From Candidatus Peregrinibacteria bacterium (GTDB taxonomy: Bacteria; Patescibacteriota; Gracilibacteria; UBA1369; JABINC01): a stretch of DNA of 63,099 bases. The notes below the pieces were generated by a model. The model saw nothing but the letters and a program-made list of their open reading frames with translations. It made no database searches and was not told the DNA's origin. Each line of letters begins with the position of its first letter. Position 1 is the first letter of the stretch. A program made the translations under genes and the position numbers. Shown here in pieces: positions 45,474-54,941 of this stretch. The stretch lies in the NCBI GenBank assembly GCA_030700255.1, contig JAUYJN010000015.1:1-63099 (forward strand). Reading direction: 5' to 3'.

Positions 45474-46544
45474 ATGAGTGACCAAGTAAACAAAATTCTT
45501 AAGACGGCGGTTGAATATGGGGCTTCTGACGTGTTCATTTCCTGTGGTAGTAAGCCATCTTTACGTATTAATGGGGATTTGGTGATTATCGATCAACATG
45601 ATGAAGTTGATGAGATGATATTCGAGGAATATTTGAACTTTTTGGCGACAGATAGCCAAAAAAATAAATTTGCAGAAACACGAGATTTGGATTTTTCAAT
45701 ACATATAGAAAATCTAGGACGATTTAGAGTAAATATGTTTGTCCAAAGAAAAGGCCCTTCAGCAGTACTTAGGCCAATTCCACATAACATAAAATCCATA
45801 GATGAGCTTAATCTACCAGAACAACTTAAGGATATAACCAAATTAGAAAGTGGACTTATATTGCTTACAGGGCCAACCGGTTCCGGTAAATCCACCACGC
45901 TAGCTGCAATGATAAATGAAATTAATACAGCAAATGCCAAACATATTATTACAATTGAAGATCCAATCGAATTTGTACATGACAACAAAATGTCAATTAT
46001 AGAACAAAGGGAAGTTGGTACACATACAGATAGTTTTGGGACGGCGCTCCGCGCCGCCCTCCGCGAAGACCCGGATGTAATCCTAGTCGGAGAGATGCGA
46101 GACCTTGAAACGATCGCTATGGCGGTAACAGCTGCTGAAACAGGCCATCTGGTCTTCGGCACCCTGCATACAGCAGGGGCTCCTAATACAATTGACCGTA
46201 TTATCGATGTATTCCCTCCGAATCAACAATCTCAGATCAAAACGCAACTTGCGATGAGTCTGAAAGCCGTGATCTGGCAAAAACTAATTCCAACGATCAA
46301 TGGTAAGACTCGCATCCCCGCAATCGAAATAATGATGAATACAAATGCTATCGCAAACCTGATCCGCAAAGGATCGACTCATCAAATTTACTCATCAATG
46401 GAAACCGGAATGCGTGAAGGTATGCAGACAATGTCAACCGCACTGCGAACACTCGTCCAACAAGGCCACATCACGGAGAATCAAATGATGTACCACCTCG
46501 GTGAAATCATGGAAGACGAACCAAATAACCAACAGCAACAATAA
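45474..46544 (+). CDS. pilT: PilT-type pilus retraction ATPase
   Basis: A 356-residue hexameric secretion-superfamily ATPase that drives pilus retraction. The N-terminal domain (1-~110) leads to Walker A GPTGSGKS (133-140), the Asp box IEDPIEF (161-167), Walker B DPDVILVGEMRD (199-210) and the His box GHLVFGTLHT (224-233). Length matches PilT (no N-terminal GspE-type N1 domain). The next gene starts on the last base of its stop, so pilT heads an operon of five VirB2-like proteins rather than sitting with pilC/pilN/pilO, which are 5-10 kb away on the other strand. Confidence 0.95.
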   Translation: MSDQVNKILKTAVEYGASDVFISCGSKPSLRINGDLVIIDQHDEVDEMIFEEYLNFLATDSQKNKFAETRDLDFSIHIENLGRFRVNMFVQRKGPSAVLRPIPHNIKSIDELNLPEQLKDITKLESGLILLTGPTGSGKSTTLAAMINEINTANAKHIITIEDPIEFVHDNKMSIIEQREVGTHTDSFGTALRAALREDPDVILVGEMRDLETIAMAVTAAETGHLVFGTLHTAGAPNTIDRIIDVFPPNQQSQIKTQLAMSLKAVIWQKLIPTINGKTRIPAIEIMMNTNAIANLIRKGSTHQIYSSMETGMREGMQTMSTALRTLVQQGHITENQMMYHLGEIMEDEPNNQQQQ

Positions 46545-47161
46545 TGAAAAAATTATTTCTTACAATTTGGCTACTCACACTCTTAATCCTACAGCTAACA
46601 ATGCCACTAACAGCATTTGCAGGGCCTGGTGATTCAGTCCCTGGAGAAGAAGACCTAGCATTGGATGAAGGAGAAACTTTTAATAGTGCTTTAGACTCTG
46701 AATCATACGGTGTAGATGATGAAGGCTCCATCAGTGGGCCCTCAGAACACAATGATGCAGATGCTGAACGACTAAGAAGAGAATCTTTAACAGGATCACA
46801 AATGTTCAACGAAGATTGCTACGGATATCCAAATGGGGATAGTACGGATTCTTCGGATTTTGCACTTAAGATAGATTGTATTCTAGATACAGACGAACAA
46901 GATCAATCTTATTTTAATTGGGGGTGGCGGACGGCTCCAATCGAAAAAGTAATCATCAAAGCTATAAATTATCTAATGGCAACTATCGGATCTGTCGCAA
47001 TGTTACTTATAGTCATTGCAGGGCTTATGATGATAACTAGTCCGGCAGATGAAAACCAAAGATCAAAAGCTATAGAAATTTTACAATCATCAATTGTTTC
47101 CTTGGTGGTTGCCTTTTCTGCGTACATAATAGTAAATGCAGTTGAAGGACTATTTTATTAA
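46544..47161 (+). CDS. VirB2-like T4SS pilin-family protein 1
   Basis: A 205-residue protein: signal peptide (FLTIWLLTLLILQLTMPLTAFA), a long Glu/Asp/Ser-rich acidic linker with two Cys, then a C-terminal pair of TM segments separated by a charged hairpin: AINYLMATIGSVAMLLIVIAGL, TSPADENQRSKAIEILQ, and SIVSLVVAFSAYIIVNAVEG. This layout fits the small TrbC/VirB2-like pilin family seen in CPR and mycoplasmas. It begins on the last base of the pilT stop. Confidence 0.75.
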   Translation: MKKLFLTIWLLTLLILQLTMPLTAFAGPGDSVPGEEDLALDEGETFNSALDSESYGVDDEGSISGPSEHNDADAERLRRESLTGSQMFNEDCYGYPNGDSTDSSDFALKIDCILDTDEQDQSYFNWGWRTAPIEKVIIKAINYLMATIGSVAMLLIVIAGLMMITSPADENQRSKAIEILQSSIVSLVVAFSAYIIVNAVEGLFY

Positions 47162-47164
47162 AAT

Positions 47165-47569
47165 ATGAAAAAAACAATTAAAAAAATCGGATTACTGGGA
47201 CTGTTCTATACTCTAAGTTGTATACAAATCGTAACAACATTTGCAGCGGGAACAGATGCACCGGGTGAAAGCACAAAAATAACAGTTGAGCTCAATGAGC
47301 CAATTGGAGACGTCGCCATAGTTCAATCAGAAACAGCAATGGGATTTATCGTTCAATATTTGAGAATTATGTATAACTACGGAGCTGCAATGGTCGGAAT
47401 AATTTGTGTACTAGTTATCGCAGTAAGTGGAATGCAATATGCATTTAATTCTGAATCTGCGGAGGAAGCAAAAAAAAGAATTATCAATTCTTTGAGTGGA
47501 CTCGCCGTACTCTTCTTATCAGCAATCTTCTTATATTTTATCAATCCAAACTTTTTCCAAGCCGGATAA
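47165..47569 (+). CDS. VirB2-like T4SS pilin-family protein 2
   Basis: A 134-residue protein: signal peptide (LLGLFYTLSCIQIVTTFAA), a short linker, then TM (YGAAMVGIICVLVIAVSGMQY), charged turn (NSESAEEAKKRIINS) and TM (LSGLAVLFLSAIFLYFINP). It matches its neighbours in the AGxxY...E.AK pattern between the TMs. Three bases after protein 1. The mature part is short (~110 aa), the size range of VirB2 pilins. Confidence 0.75.
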   Translation: MKKTIKKIGLLGLFYTLSCIQIVTTFAAGTDAPGESTKITVELNEPIGDVAIVQSETAMGFIVQYLRIMYNYGAAMVGIICVLVIAVSGMQYAFNSESAEEAKKRIINSLSGLAVLFLSAIFLYFINPNFFQAG

Positions 47570-47573
47570 ACAA

Positions 47574-48113
47574 ATGAAAAAAACAATCCACACAATTGGT
47601 AAGATTTTCAAAAAAAGTATAATTACACTTAGTCTTATATTATGCTTAATTGCAGTTGCGCAACCGGTAATAGTTCATGCGGAAGACACAACATGTGCAA
47701 ACAATACACAAGATAGTAATGATACGGGGACGGCTGTCAGCAACCCTTGCGTTGTTCCACCAACTATCCCAAAACCAGACACATTGCCAGGCCCGAGCAC
47801 TGCTACTGACACAGGGCTCAATCATGAAAGATATTTGATCACTGATCTCATACCAACCTTGATTCGCGGAGCTATAAATCTCCTCGGGGGAATAACTATT
47901 ATCGCTATCATGTATGCGGGTATCCAATACCTAACAGCATTTGGAGATGACACAAAACTTGAGGCCGCAAAGAAAAATCTTATCTATGCAATAATAGGTT
48001 TGATGATAGCAATGTTCTCATACACAATAGTTCGTATAATTAGCGACGTACCACTTTCTAGTACAAATGAAATCCCGGAAGCAACAAGTGATACTACATA
48101 CCAGGTACCATAA
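47574..48113 (+). CDS. VirB2-like T4SS pilin-family protein 3
   Basis: A 179-residue protein read from the ATG at 47574, four bases after the previous stop; an upstream frame-in start overlaps the previous gene and is rejected. Signal peptide (ITLSLILCLIAVAQPVIVHA), a Thr/Pro-rich linker with two Cys, TM (INLLGGITIIAIMYAGIQYL), turn (AFGDDTKLEAAKKNLIYA) and TM (IIGLMIAMFSYTIVRII). It has the clearest AGIQY...EAAKK family pattern of the five. Confidence 0.8.
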   Translation: MKKTIHTIGKIFKKSIITLSLILCLIAVAQPVIVHAEDTTCANNTQDSNDTGTAVSNPCVVPPTIPKPDTLPGPSTATDTGLNHERYLITDLIPTLIRGAINLLGGITIIAIMYAGIQYLTAFGDDTKLEAAKKNLIYAIIGLMIAMFSYTIVRIISDVPLSSTNEIPEATSDTTYQVP

Positions 48114-48119
48114 AAAATC

Positions 48120-48527
48120 ATGAAAAAATTATTCAATAAAATTCGAACTTCAGCAATGGTTCTCTGCCTACTCGCACTACCACAAATAGTTAATGCAAAA
48201 GTTAACTTGGAAAGTGTATTCAAAAAATACAGAATCAACGGTAGGACTGAATACAGCGAACTCAACAATGTGGCGAATTTGCCGGATCCGGATGTAATCG
48301 ATTTAATTATAGAGATTATAAAAATAATATTACGAATATCCGGCATACTTACATTCTTGGCACTAAGCATCGGTGGTATAATGTACATAATTTCGAGAGG
48401 TGAAGGTGACGGGACAATGCTTGAGAATGCAAAGAAAACAATGATCTGGTCAGTTGTCGGAGTTATTATAATCATGTCCGCTTACGCAATCGTCTACGGA
48501 ATCACCACAATAAAATATAACGTATAA
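48120..48527 (+). CDS. VirB2-like T4SS pilin-family protein 4
   Basis: A 135-residue protein: signal peptide (AMVLCLLALPQIVNA), a short linker, TM (IILRISGILTFLALSIGGIMY), turn (SRGEGDGTMLENAKKTM) and TM (WSVVGVIIIMSAYAIVYGI). Six bases after protein 3. The IGGIMYIISRGEG..ENAKK region matches the family. Confidence 0.78.
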   Translation: MKKLFNKIRTSAMVLCLLALPQIVNAKVNLESVFKKYRINGRTEYSELNNVANLPDPDVIDLIIEIIKIILRISGILTFLALSIGGIMYIISRGEGDGTMLENAKKTMIWSVVGVIIIMSAYAIVYGITTIKYNV

Positions 48528-48531
48528 TTGC

Positions 48532-49023
48532 ATGAAAAAAATTCTACAAAAATTAAGTTATCTTGGAATAATGTTGCTAGTGCAATTGTCATCAGTAAAA
48601 CTTGCATATGCTGATGCGGCAACTGATGCGGCGGCGAATGCCGCCGGAGACACAGGCCCAACAACGGCACCTCCACCAGGTACAGACCTTTCAACACTCG
48701 ATCAAGAGACGGGCATACGTATAAACAATGCTTTCAAACCTATCAATGCACCCGAGGCAATAAATCAAAATTACACGAGTGACACAGTGAATGCATTTCT
48801 ACAATTCCTTGCCGGAAGTATTATAGAACTCACAGCAGGGGTAGCGATTTTCGTACTTGTTATCGCAGGTTATATGTTCGTCACCGCAGGCGGTGACCAA
48901 GGCCGAATAGACAAAGCCAAAGAAATCATCAAATACACAATCTTCGGAATCCTAATGGTGATACTTTCATTTGTAATCATTAAAAGCGTCATCTCACTCG
49001 TCATCGAAGTCGATACTTTTTAA
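48532..49023 (+). CDS. VirB2-like T4SS pilin-family protein 5
   Basis: A 163-residue protein: signal peptide ([17 protein letters not shown]), an Ala/Thr/Pro-rich linker, TM ([21 protein letters not shown]), turn ([17 protein letters not shown]) and TM ([19 protein letters not shown]). Last gene of the pilT operon; overlaps the stop of the convergent metG by four bases. A perfect GC hairpin (48629-48646) lies in the linker coding region. Confidence 0.78.
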   Translation: MKKILQKLSYLGIMLLVQLSSVKLAYADAATDAAANAAGDTGPTTAPPPGTDLSTLDQETGIRINNAFKPINAPEAINQNYTSDTVNAFLQFLAGSIIELTAGVAIFVLVIAGYMFVTAGGDQGRIDKAKEIIKYTIFGILMVILSFVIIKSVISLVIEVDTF

Positions 49024-50552
49024 ATCACTTCTATCCTGGGAAAAAGTGATTCACCTTTTTTTACGCTATAACTTCCTTGAACTTCAAACATGTTTTCAAA
49101 ATTGAAATCATCTGTGGATAAGCCAAGTGATTCAAAAACTAAAACAGCTTTATCAGGAATAAATGGAAGCAACATAACCGCCATCACACGTATCACTTCA
49201 AGTAAGTGAAATAATGCAAATGCCAGTTCATCGTTTTTTGAGCTGTCTCCTTCGGCGGCAAGCTTTGCGAGTGCCCAAGGCTTGTTATCTTCTACAAATT
49301 TATTTGCGTATTCAGCGACCTGCATAGATTTTTCAGTTGCAAGCTTGATATCATAATCTTCAAAAGCCTTGGCATAATCAGCATACAATTCTTCAATCGT
49401 TTTTAATGAATGTTCACCACCTTTATCAGCCATTGATTTACTTATCTTGCCATCAAAATATTTCTCCACCATTGCAACTGTACGAGAAACCAGGTTCCCA
49501 ACATTGTTTGCAAGATGCGCTTCGTAGCTTTCGAGAAAACGATCTTTTGAGAAATCCCCATCATCTTGAGTTGGCACTTGAGAAAGCAAATAATAACGAA
49601 GCGCATCCGCCCCGTAAACAGCCGCAAACTCTATCGGATCAACTACATTCCCAAGTGACTTACTCATTTTTTTACCTTCTGAAGTGACAAATCCATGCAC
49701 GTATAATTTTTTTGGTAACGGTAAATTTGCAGATTTAAGCATAGCCGGCCAATATATCGCATGAAATTTCATAATATCTTTCCCAATAATATTTATATCT
49801 GTTGGCCAGAATTTTTTATAATCCTCAGAGTCCTGCGCATACCCAAGTCCAGTCAGATAGTTCGCCAAAGCGTCCGACCAAACATACATCACATGTTCAG
49901 GATCGTCAGGAACAGGCACTCCCCAAGGAAGTACTGATTTTGGACGAGAAAAACTAATATCATTCAAATCCTTTAACATATTTTTTATTTCCGAAACTCG
50001 AAACTCAGAAACAACCTGAAGTTCTATGCCAATATGTTCATTTAACCAAGGAATATATTTTGAAAGTTTGAAAAAATAATTCTCTTCTTTGAGTACTTCA
50101 GGCGCACGCATGTGATTTGGACACATACCATCTACCAAATCCTTCTCTAGCATGTAATTTTCACACCCTGAGCAATAAAGCCCTTCGTACGCAGCTTTGT
50201 ATATATCACCTGCATCAACAAGTAATCTCCAAAGTTTCTGAGCTCCGGCTTTTAACATTTCGTCTGAAGTTCGAAGAAAAAGATCATTGCTTATATTTAA
50301 CTTTTCACACATATCTTTGAAATATGGCACATTGTGATCAAGTAATTCTTCAGGGGTCATACCTTCTTCTTTTGCAGTTTTATAAATTTTTGTCCCATGC
50401 TCATCGGTACCGGTTGTAAACATCACGTCAAAACCGGCTAATCTATAAAATCGTGCCAAAGCATCCGCCTGCACAAATTCAAGAGCATGCCCAATATGCG
50501 GTTTCGCATTTGGATAAGCTATAGCTGTCTGAATAGTAATCTTCTTTTGCAT
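49020..50552 (-). CDS. metG: Methionyl-tRNA synthetase
   Basis: A ~510-residue class I synthetase for tRNA-Met. The HIGH motif is PHIGHAL (19-22), Zn ligands are in [14 protein letters not shown] and CPNH, and KMSKS is [11 protein letters not shown]. The catalytic CP domain and helical anticodon-binding domain are complete; the C-terminal EMAP-like dimer domain is absent. The start ATG at 50552 ([15 protein letters not shown]) is preferred over a GTG 30 bases upstream. Confidence 0.97.
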   Translation of the reverse strand: MQKKITIQTAIAYPNAKPHIGHALEFVQADALARFYRLAGFDVMFTTGTDEHGTKIYKTAKEEGMTPEELLDHNVPYFKDMCEKLNISNDLFLRTSDEMLKAGAQKLWRLLVDAGDIYKAAYEGLYCSGCENYMLEKDLVDGMCPNHMRAPEVLKEENYFFKLSKYIPWLNEHIGIELQVVSEFRVSEIKNMLKDLNDISFSRPKSVLPWGVPVPDDPEHVMYVWSDALANYLTGLGYAQDSEDYKKFWPTDINIIGKDIMKFHAIYWPAMLKSANLPLPKKLYVHGFVTSEGKKMSKSLGNVVDPIEFAAVYGADALRYYLLSQVPTQDDGDFSKDRFLESYEAHLANNVGNLVSRTVAMVEKYFDGKISKSMADKGGEHSLKTIEELYADYAKAFEDYDIKLATEKSMQVAEYANKFVEDNKPWALAKLAAEGDSSKNDELAFALFHLLEVIRVMAVMLLPFIPDKAVLVFESLGLSTDDFNFENMFEVQGSYSVKKGESLFPRIEVI

Positions 50553-50629
50553 AAATTTTGAAATTCGTAAAAAAGTAACCACACTCTATACCAAAGATAA
50601 CACATCTAACAAGCCAAGATGCACTATAT

Positions 50630-51742
50630 TTAGTGAATCTCAGGCTGATTTTGATACCAAACGAAGTCCGTAAATGGTGAAGCTTGGTCTAGTGGGCGAA
50701 TAACATCAATACTCTGAACAAAATCTTCATTTGGACTATGCCCATCTGCACTAATGTGAACTGCGCTACAGGCGATAGTAAAGCGTTCTCCGGCCGCTAT
50801 GTCAGGGTTTGGATTAACCCTATAATAAAGATCATAGTCATTTGCATTGTAAATAAGCGGAAGTTCAGGGTCTGTTGGCGGTATAACATTCAAATAATTA
50901 GTCAGCATCAGTTCGTTATTTCCATGTGAAGAGAGGAAATCAGAAATCATATAATCCGGATGGAAAATATAATGGAATCCACCATCCGCAAAATTATTAC
51001 TATATGCATCTATATCAAGATAAAGCGAATCAGCGGTAGCATCGAAAGTTGCACCCTCTATAATGTCGTAATACTTACCTTTTTGAAAAGGTAGGGCATC
51101 AGCACTTGTACCAAATGTAGATGGAGTATCCGGAGTATTGTGAGTTACATCATTAATTGGGAAATAATCAGAAATCGCTTCAAGGGCACCCAAGGAATCA
51201 CCTAACGAACGATTACCCAAAATCTTCCAACGAAGCACGTCGTTTAACATAATGAGTGAAGGATCATTGCTCGTGGTATTATCAGGATAAGCAGTGTTCA
51301 CTATATAATATTCAACATTAAAAACATTATTACCATTCAGTGGAATCACGACTGATTCTCCGGATTTCAAAACTGCAAAACCATCTGCTGTTTTATTTTC
51401 AAACACACATGGATTCCTACCACCTCGTGCAGTAACTGTATAAGAATATTTTGATTGTGAAACTTGAGAGATATCTTCTTCATCAAACGCATCTGTAACA
51501 AATGGGATAGAAGAAGTTTGCGAGATATCTTCGCCTGCATTGTTCACACTAACTTGCAAAAGTGCATCTTCAACGCCGGCCTCTGCACTATAATAAGCCT
51601 TCACTCCTTCCAAGAAATTTCGCTCTGAGCGAACTTCGTTGAGAAGCATGTAATTCACTGCAAAAGAAAGCACGATAAGTATCGACATAAAAAACAATGA
51701 CATAACCAGTGCGGAACCTTTCTTTGAAACTAATTTATTCAT
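50630..51742 (-). CDS. PilX-like pilus assembly protein
   Basis: About 370 residues from ATG 51742 (MNKLVSKKGSALVMSLFF). The N-terminus, KGSALVMSLFFMSILIVLSF, is the hydrophobic PilX/PilV-type helix that follows a basic leader, then NEVRSERNFLEGVKAYYSAEAGVEDALL, a common sequence after the TM in PilX and other type IV pilus minor proteins. The large C-terminal region is beta-rich with few Cys. The in-frame GTG at 51796 lies inside a REP-like repeat and is rejected. It is the last gene of the pilus operon. Confidence 0.8.
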   Translation of the reverse strand: MNKLVSKKGSALVMSLFFMSILIVLSFAVNYMLLNEVRSERNFLEGVKAYYSAEAGVEDALLQVSVNNAGEDISQTSSIPFVTDAFDEEDISQVSQSKYSYTVTARGGRNPCVFENKTADGFAVLKSGESVVIPLNGNNVFNVEYYIVNTAYPDNTTSNDPSLIMLNDVLRWKILGNRSLGDSLGALEAISDYFPINDVTHNTPDTPSTFGTSADALPFQKGKYYDIIEGATFDATADSLYLDIDAYSNNFADGGFHYIFHPDYMISDFLSSHGNNELMLTNYLNVIPPTDPELPLIYNANDYDLYYRVNPNPDIAAGERFTIACSAVHISADGHSPNEDFVQSIDVIRPLDQASPFTDFVWYQNQPEIH

Positions 51743-51750
51743 AATTTTAT

Positions 51751-51808
51751 TGTTACTTCGCGCCTTATTGCGCATAGCCAGTTCGCTTCGCTTCACGGCA
51801 TGCGTGAT
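51751..51808 (-). repeat. REP-like intergenic repeat, copy A (reference copy)
   Basis: Minus-strand order: GCCGTGAAGCGAAGCG, CTGGCTATGCGCAATAAGG, CGAAGTAACAAT. It shows the family best, and it lies between the pilW-like and pilX-like genes, overlapping the last bases of the pilW-like gene. Arms CGCAT(A)GCC and GGCATGCG can pair. Confidence 0.7.
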
Positions 51809-52473
51809 GAAACTGTCGTTTGAATGTCAAAAGAAATACTATCTCGAATTTGACTATCCCCGGTAAGTGATAAATAAATCTGTACATATGGTGAAACAGA
51901 TGGATCGGGCTGAGCCGGCTTAATAACAAAATATGCATTTTGAACTTCTAATTTTTCAAGATTCATATTTTGGAAACCATTATCTGCAGGACCATAATAT
52001 CCATCCGCATTACTTGGCACCCAGCCGTTTTGACCTTCATTATATTCTTGTACGATTTTTTTCAGTACGACACATGGATCACCGGTAGAGTCGCAAGCAT
52101 CCTCTGATTTTATAACAACTCTCTTGCCGTCCGGTCTTATAATTGCGAGAACATTCCCATTTATAGATTCACCAAAAGCGTCAATAGTATAACCTTCACA
52201 AGTTGCATTTCCAGGTTGATAACAGTCGTAAGCGATGCTAGCTCCACGCGCGACTTCTATCATTTCATCCATCAAGAAACGAGATTCAGAATAAAGTTTG
52301 CGGAGCTCATTTGTATCGCGCGCTGCGCGCGTCAAAAACAAATAGCTACTCGCAAGCGCTCCAATAAACATTGCAAATACAGTCATCGCAACTAGAAGTT
52401 CGATCAAAGTAAAAGCCTTACGATTACCTCGGTTTTTTTTCAAATCCAAATTTTTTATCGAAGATATTTTCAT
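51793..52473 (-). CDS. Type IV pilus prepilin-like protein (PilW/GspJ type)
   Basis: A 226-residue prepilin-type protein. After a 19-residue basic leader (starting MKISSIKN) is the prepilin-peptidase motif KAFTLIELLVAM, with Ala before Phe and Glu at +5, then the hydrophobic helix. The rest has paired Cys (CYQPGNATCEG; ACDSTGDPC) suggesting disulfides outside the cell. Minor pseudopilins of this kind prime pilus assembly. Shares a 29-bp start region with the next upstream gene. Confidence 0.88.
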   Translation of the reverse strand: MKISSIKNLDLKKNRGNRKAFTLIELLVAMTVFAMFIGALASSYLFLTRAARDTNELRKLYSESRFLMDEMIEVARGASIAYDCYQPGNATCEGYTIDAFGESINGNVLAIIRPDGKRVVIKSEDACDSTGDPCVVLKKIVQEYNEGQNGWVPSNADGYYGPADNGFQNMNLEKLEVQNAYFVIKPAQPDPSVSPYVQIYLSLTGDSQIRDSISFDIQTTVSSRMP

Positions 52474-52475
52474 AA

Positions 52476-53111
52476 TTAATTATTCCAATCGGTTAATTCT
52501 GTATAAAGTTTTATTTCTTTATCGTTCCCCCTATCCACATAGTAAACTTTGCTCTCCACCAATACTTTCAAAATATAGTTGTCAGGAAGCGTCAAATCGT
52601 ATGAGCCACCAGGAGCATCTGAATTTAAAAGTACAGGTGTCACAGTAATAATCCTGTGAAAAGGTGTAGCATCCTCGCTTTCCAAATGTGAGTACTCAGT
52701 ATAACTACCATTTAGATTAACATCCTTATATAATAAATCATCATCAGGAGGTGAAGGGGCGAAAACATTAAAATCCTCTCCAATCTGACCATGTGAATCA
52801 ACTGCAAAAGCATAAGATCCGGATCCACTATAAATATCAGTCAACCAATTCCTATAATTCCTCCAGTTTGTGTCGCGAATATTTCTAGTAATTTCAATTC
52901 CTTCACGAGCGAGCTCAGTTGCAATTAGATGATTTTGATTCAAAGAATTCGCACGCATCATAGATATAGTCAACGATGAAATCGTGATAATAGTTGCCGA
53001 CAGAAGTGAGATCGCGAGCAATACTTCTACAAGAGCGAAGCCACGAACGTGGCGGAGCTCACTACATAAGCTTCTTTTCTTAAACCAATTTTTTATCGAA
53101 GATATTTTCAT
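52476..53111 (-). CDS. Type IV pilus prepilin-like protein (PilV/GspI type)
   Basis: A 211-residue prepilin-type protein. The leader (25 residues, beginning MKISSIKN) is followed by RGFALVEVLLAI, with Gly before Phe and Glu at +5, and the hydrophobic helix. The mature domain has AREGIEITRNIRDTNWRN, characteristic of PilV/GspI-like minor pilins. Its first 29 bases, including four bases before the ATG, are repeated at the start of the next gene downstream, 2 bases after its stop. Confidence 0.87.
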   Translation of the reverse strand: MKISSIKNWFKKRSLCSELRHVRGFALVEVLLAISLLSATIITISSLTISMMRANSLNQNHLIATELAREGIEITRNIRDTNWRNYRNWLTDIYSGSGSYAFAVDSHGQIGEDFNVFAPSPPDDDLLYKDVNLNGSYTEYSHLESEDATPFHRIITVTPVLLNSDAPGGSYDLTLPDNYILKVLVESKVYYVDRGNDKEIKLYTELTDWNN

Positions 53112-53139
53112 AATTTCATTTAACTTGTTAGAAAAAAAG

Positions 53140-53715
53140 TCACTGATATCGAAAGTTAAGTTGCCCTGATTTATTAATAGTTAATATTCCATCATTCGGA
53201 TAATCCGACAATGTATATGCAAAAGTCAAATCAACTGACCCAAATCCTAAATTATTTCCAAGTGATACACCACTTCCATCAAAGAATTGAACTGACCCCG
53301 TAGGCGGCTGGAACAAAACAGTCAAAACATGAATAGGTAAGCTATTCAAAGGAACGATCGATTGAAGTTCAACTCCGGATGCATGAGAAAGTGCTGAAGA
53401 AACATTCAAAGTATTACTACATTGACCGGCAGCATAATTACTCCAAACCGGAACATAAGAATTTTTATTTTCTTCAAAAGTATATCCTCTGCAAATTTGA
53501 TTTCCATTTGGTGAGAGGAATCCACTCTTAACCTCAGTTTGATCAAACCTTAGATTACTAGCTACTTGCTCCACCGACATTTGCAACTTCACCTGCTGTG
53601 AAGCTCTCCCAAGAGTATAAAAAGCAGTGAGCATGATAAGACCAAAAATAGTAATCACAACTAGCAATTCGATTAGTGTAAAACCTTTTTTTGAATTCGG
53701 GGACTTCATCTTCAA
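53140..53715 (-). CDS. Type IV pilus prepilin-like protein (FimT/GspH type)
   Basis: A 191-residue prepilin-type protein with a short basic leader (~10 residues) and the motif KGFTLIELLVVI, a Gly before Phe and Glu at +5. Following helix and the NLRFDQTEVKSGFLSPNG region match GspH/FimT-like minor pseudopilins. It lies between pilC and the PilV-like gene in one operon. Confidence 0.85.
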   Translation of the reverse strand: MKMKSPNSKKGFTLIELLVVITIFGLIMLTAFYTLGRASQQVKLQMSVEQVASNLRFDQTEVKSGFLSPNGNQICRGYTFEENKNSYVPVWSNYAAGQCSNTLNVSSALSHASGVELQSIVPLNSLPIHVLTVLFQPPTGSVQFFDGSGVSLGNNLGFGSVDLTFAYTLSDYPNDGILTINKSGQLNFRYQ

Positions 53716-53727
53716 TTGAGTTAGATG

Positions 53728-54918
53728 CTAAACAAACTGACTCAATTGGAAAATTGGTCCAAGAATTGCATAAGCCATAATTGCCACAAGTATACCTACG
53801 AACAAAATTACAAGCGGCTCAAGTATAGTCATCAAATTCTTGATCGAGTGATCAAGTTCTTTTTCATACTGACTTCCTATTTTTTCACAAATAGAAGCAA
53901 GTGTCGCTGACTTCTCACCTATCGCAATCATCTGAGTAACTGTAGATGGAAAAAGCAATGGCGCATCTTCAAGGGATGAAGAAATCTTCTCACCTCTCTC
54001 AACTGACATCTGCACATCAGAAATTTTCTCACTATATAAAACATTCTTCATAGACTCACTCAAAATCTTAAGAGACTTCGTGATTGGAAGCCCTGATTCA
54101 ACCAAAATTCCAAGTAAACTTACAAAACGAACAATTTCAGAATGTCTAAACAGTTCTCCTATAACCGGAAGTTTTAATTTCAAATAATCTAATTTAAATC
54201 TACCCATCACACTTGAACGATAAGCATTGAATGCAATGACGAGTCCGATCGAAACAATAACAACAGCAATCCAATAATTTGTAAGGAAGTCTGAAATCCA
54301 AAGTAGACATCTAGTCAAAAATGGAAGTGCATGCCCTGATTCAGAGAAAAACTTAAGTAGTTTTGGTAATACAAAAAGTACAATCACACCACCGGACAAG
54401 AAAAGAGCGATAAGTACTGTCGCCGGGTAAACAAGTGCGGAGCGGAGTTTAAGACCCATACCATAAGACCGTTCAAGCTGACTTGAAAGTTTAAAAAGCA
54501 TTCTATCCAAATGCCCAACGGATTCACCACTTTTTACTATTCCAATTTCACTATCATCAAAAACTTCAGGAAAATTCTCCATCGCAGCAGAAAGCGTCTT
54601 ACCTTTTTCAACATTGTATGCAAGCGTATTGATAATACGTCTAAGCCTCTCATTTTCAAATTTCTTTGAAAGAGTTTTGAGAGCTTCAAGTATCGACATA
54701 CCGGCATCAAGCATTACTGCAAGTAAATGGAAAAAGTATGATTTCTCTTTTAAACTAACGTTATGATTATCTATAAAGAAATCATTAATTCGTGAAAAAA
54801 GAGTATCATCCGAGTTATCATAAACACCATATACGATATCTTTTCTGTTAGAGGTATCTCCTAAATTTAACTCATTTAGAATTTTTTTAGTATCTTTTGA
54901 ATCGTCTCTATTTGGCAT
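53728..54918 (-). CDS. pilC: PilC/GspF inner-membrane platform protein
   Basis: A ~396-residue platform protein of type IV pili/type II secretion, on which the ATPase acts. Two repeated GspF domains are seen, each with a TM: LAVMLDAGMSILEALKTL (first) and LGILVESGLPITKSLKIL (second), plus LSGGVIVLFVLPKLLKFF and the C-terminal VAIMAYAILGPIFQL. Total length is normal. Start ATG 54918; a TTG six bases earlier also lies in frame. It joins pilN, pilO and pseudopilins in one operon. Confidence 0.92.
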   Translation of the reverse strand: MPNRDDSKDTKKILNELNLGDTSNRKDIVYGVYDNSDDTLFSRINDFFIDNHNVSLKEKSYFFHLLAVMLDAGMSILEALKTLSKKFENERLRRIINTLAYNVEKGKTLSAAMENFPEVFDDSEIGIVKSGESVGHLDRMLFKLSSQLERSYGMGLKLRSALVYPATVLIALFLSGGVIVLFVLPKLLKFFSESGHALPFLTRCLLWISDFLTNYWIAVVIVSIGLVIAFNAYRSSVMGRFKLDYLKLKLPVIGELFRHSEIVRFVSLLGILVESGLPITKSLKILSESMKNVLYSEKISDVQMSVERGEKISSSLEDAPLLFPSTVTQMIAIGEKSATLASICEKIGSQYEKELDHSIKNLMTILEPLVILFVGILVAIMAYAILGPIFQLSQFV

Positions 54919-54941
54919 ATACAAATGATATTATTTTATAT

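Noticed and set aside
47496-47573. Upstream in-frame start of VirB2-like protein 3
   Set aside because: It overlaps the coding sequence of the previous gene, and adds 26 residues before the signal peptide; the ATG at 47574 is right.
51743-51796. GTG start of the PilX-like protein
   Set aside because: The added 18 residues are encoded by a REP-like repeat and the signal region begins properly at the ATG at 51742.
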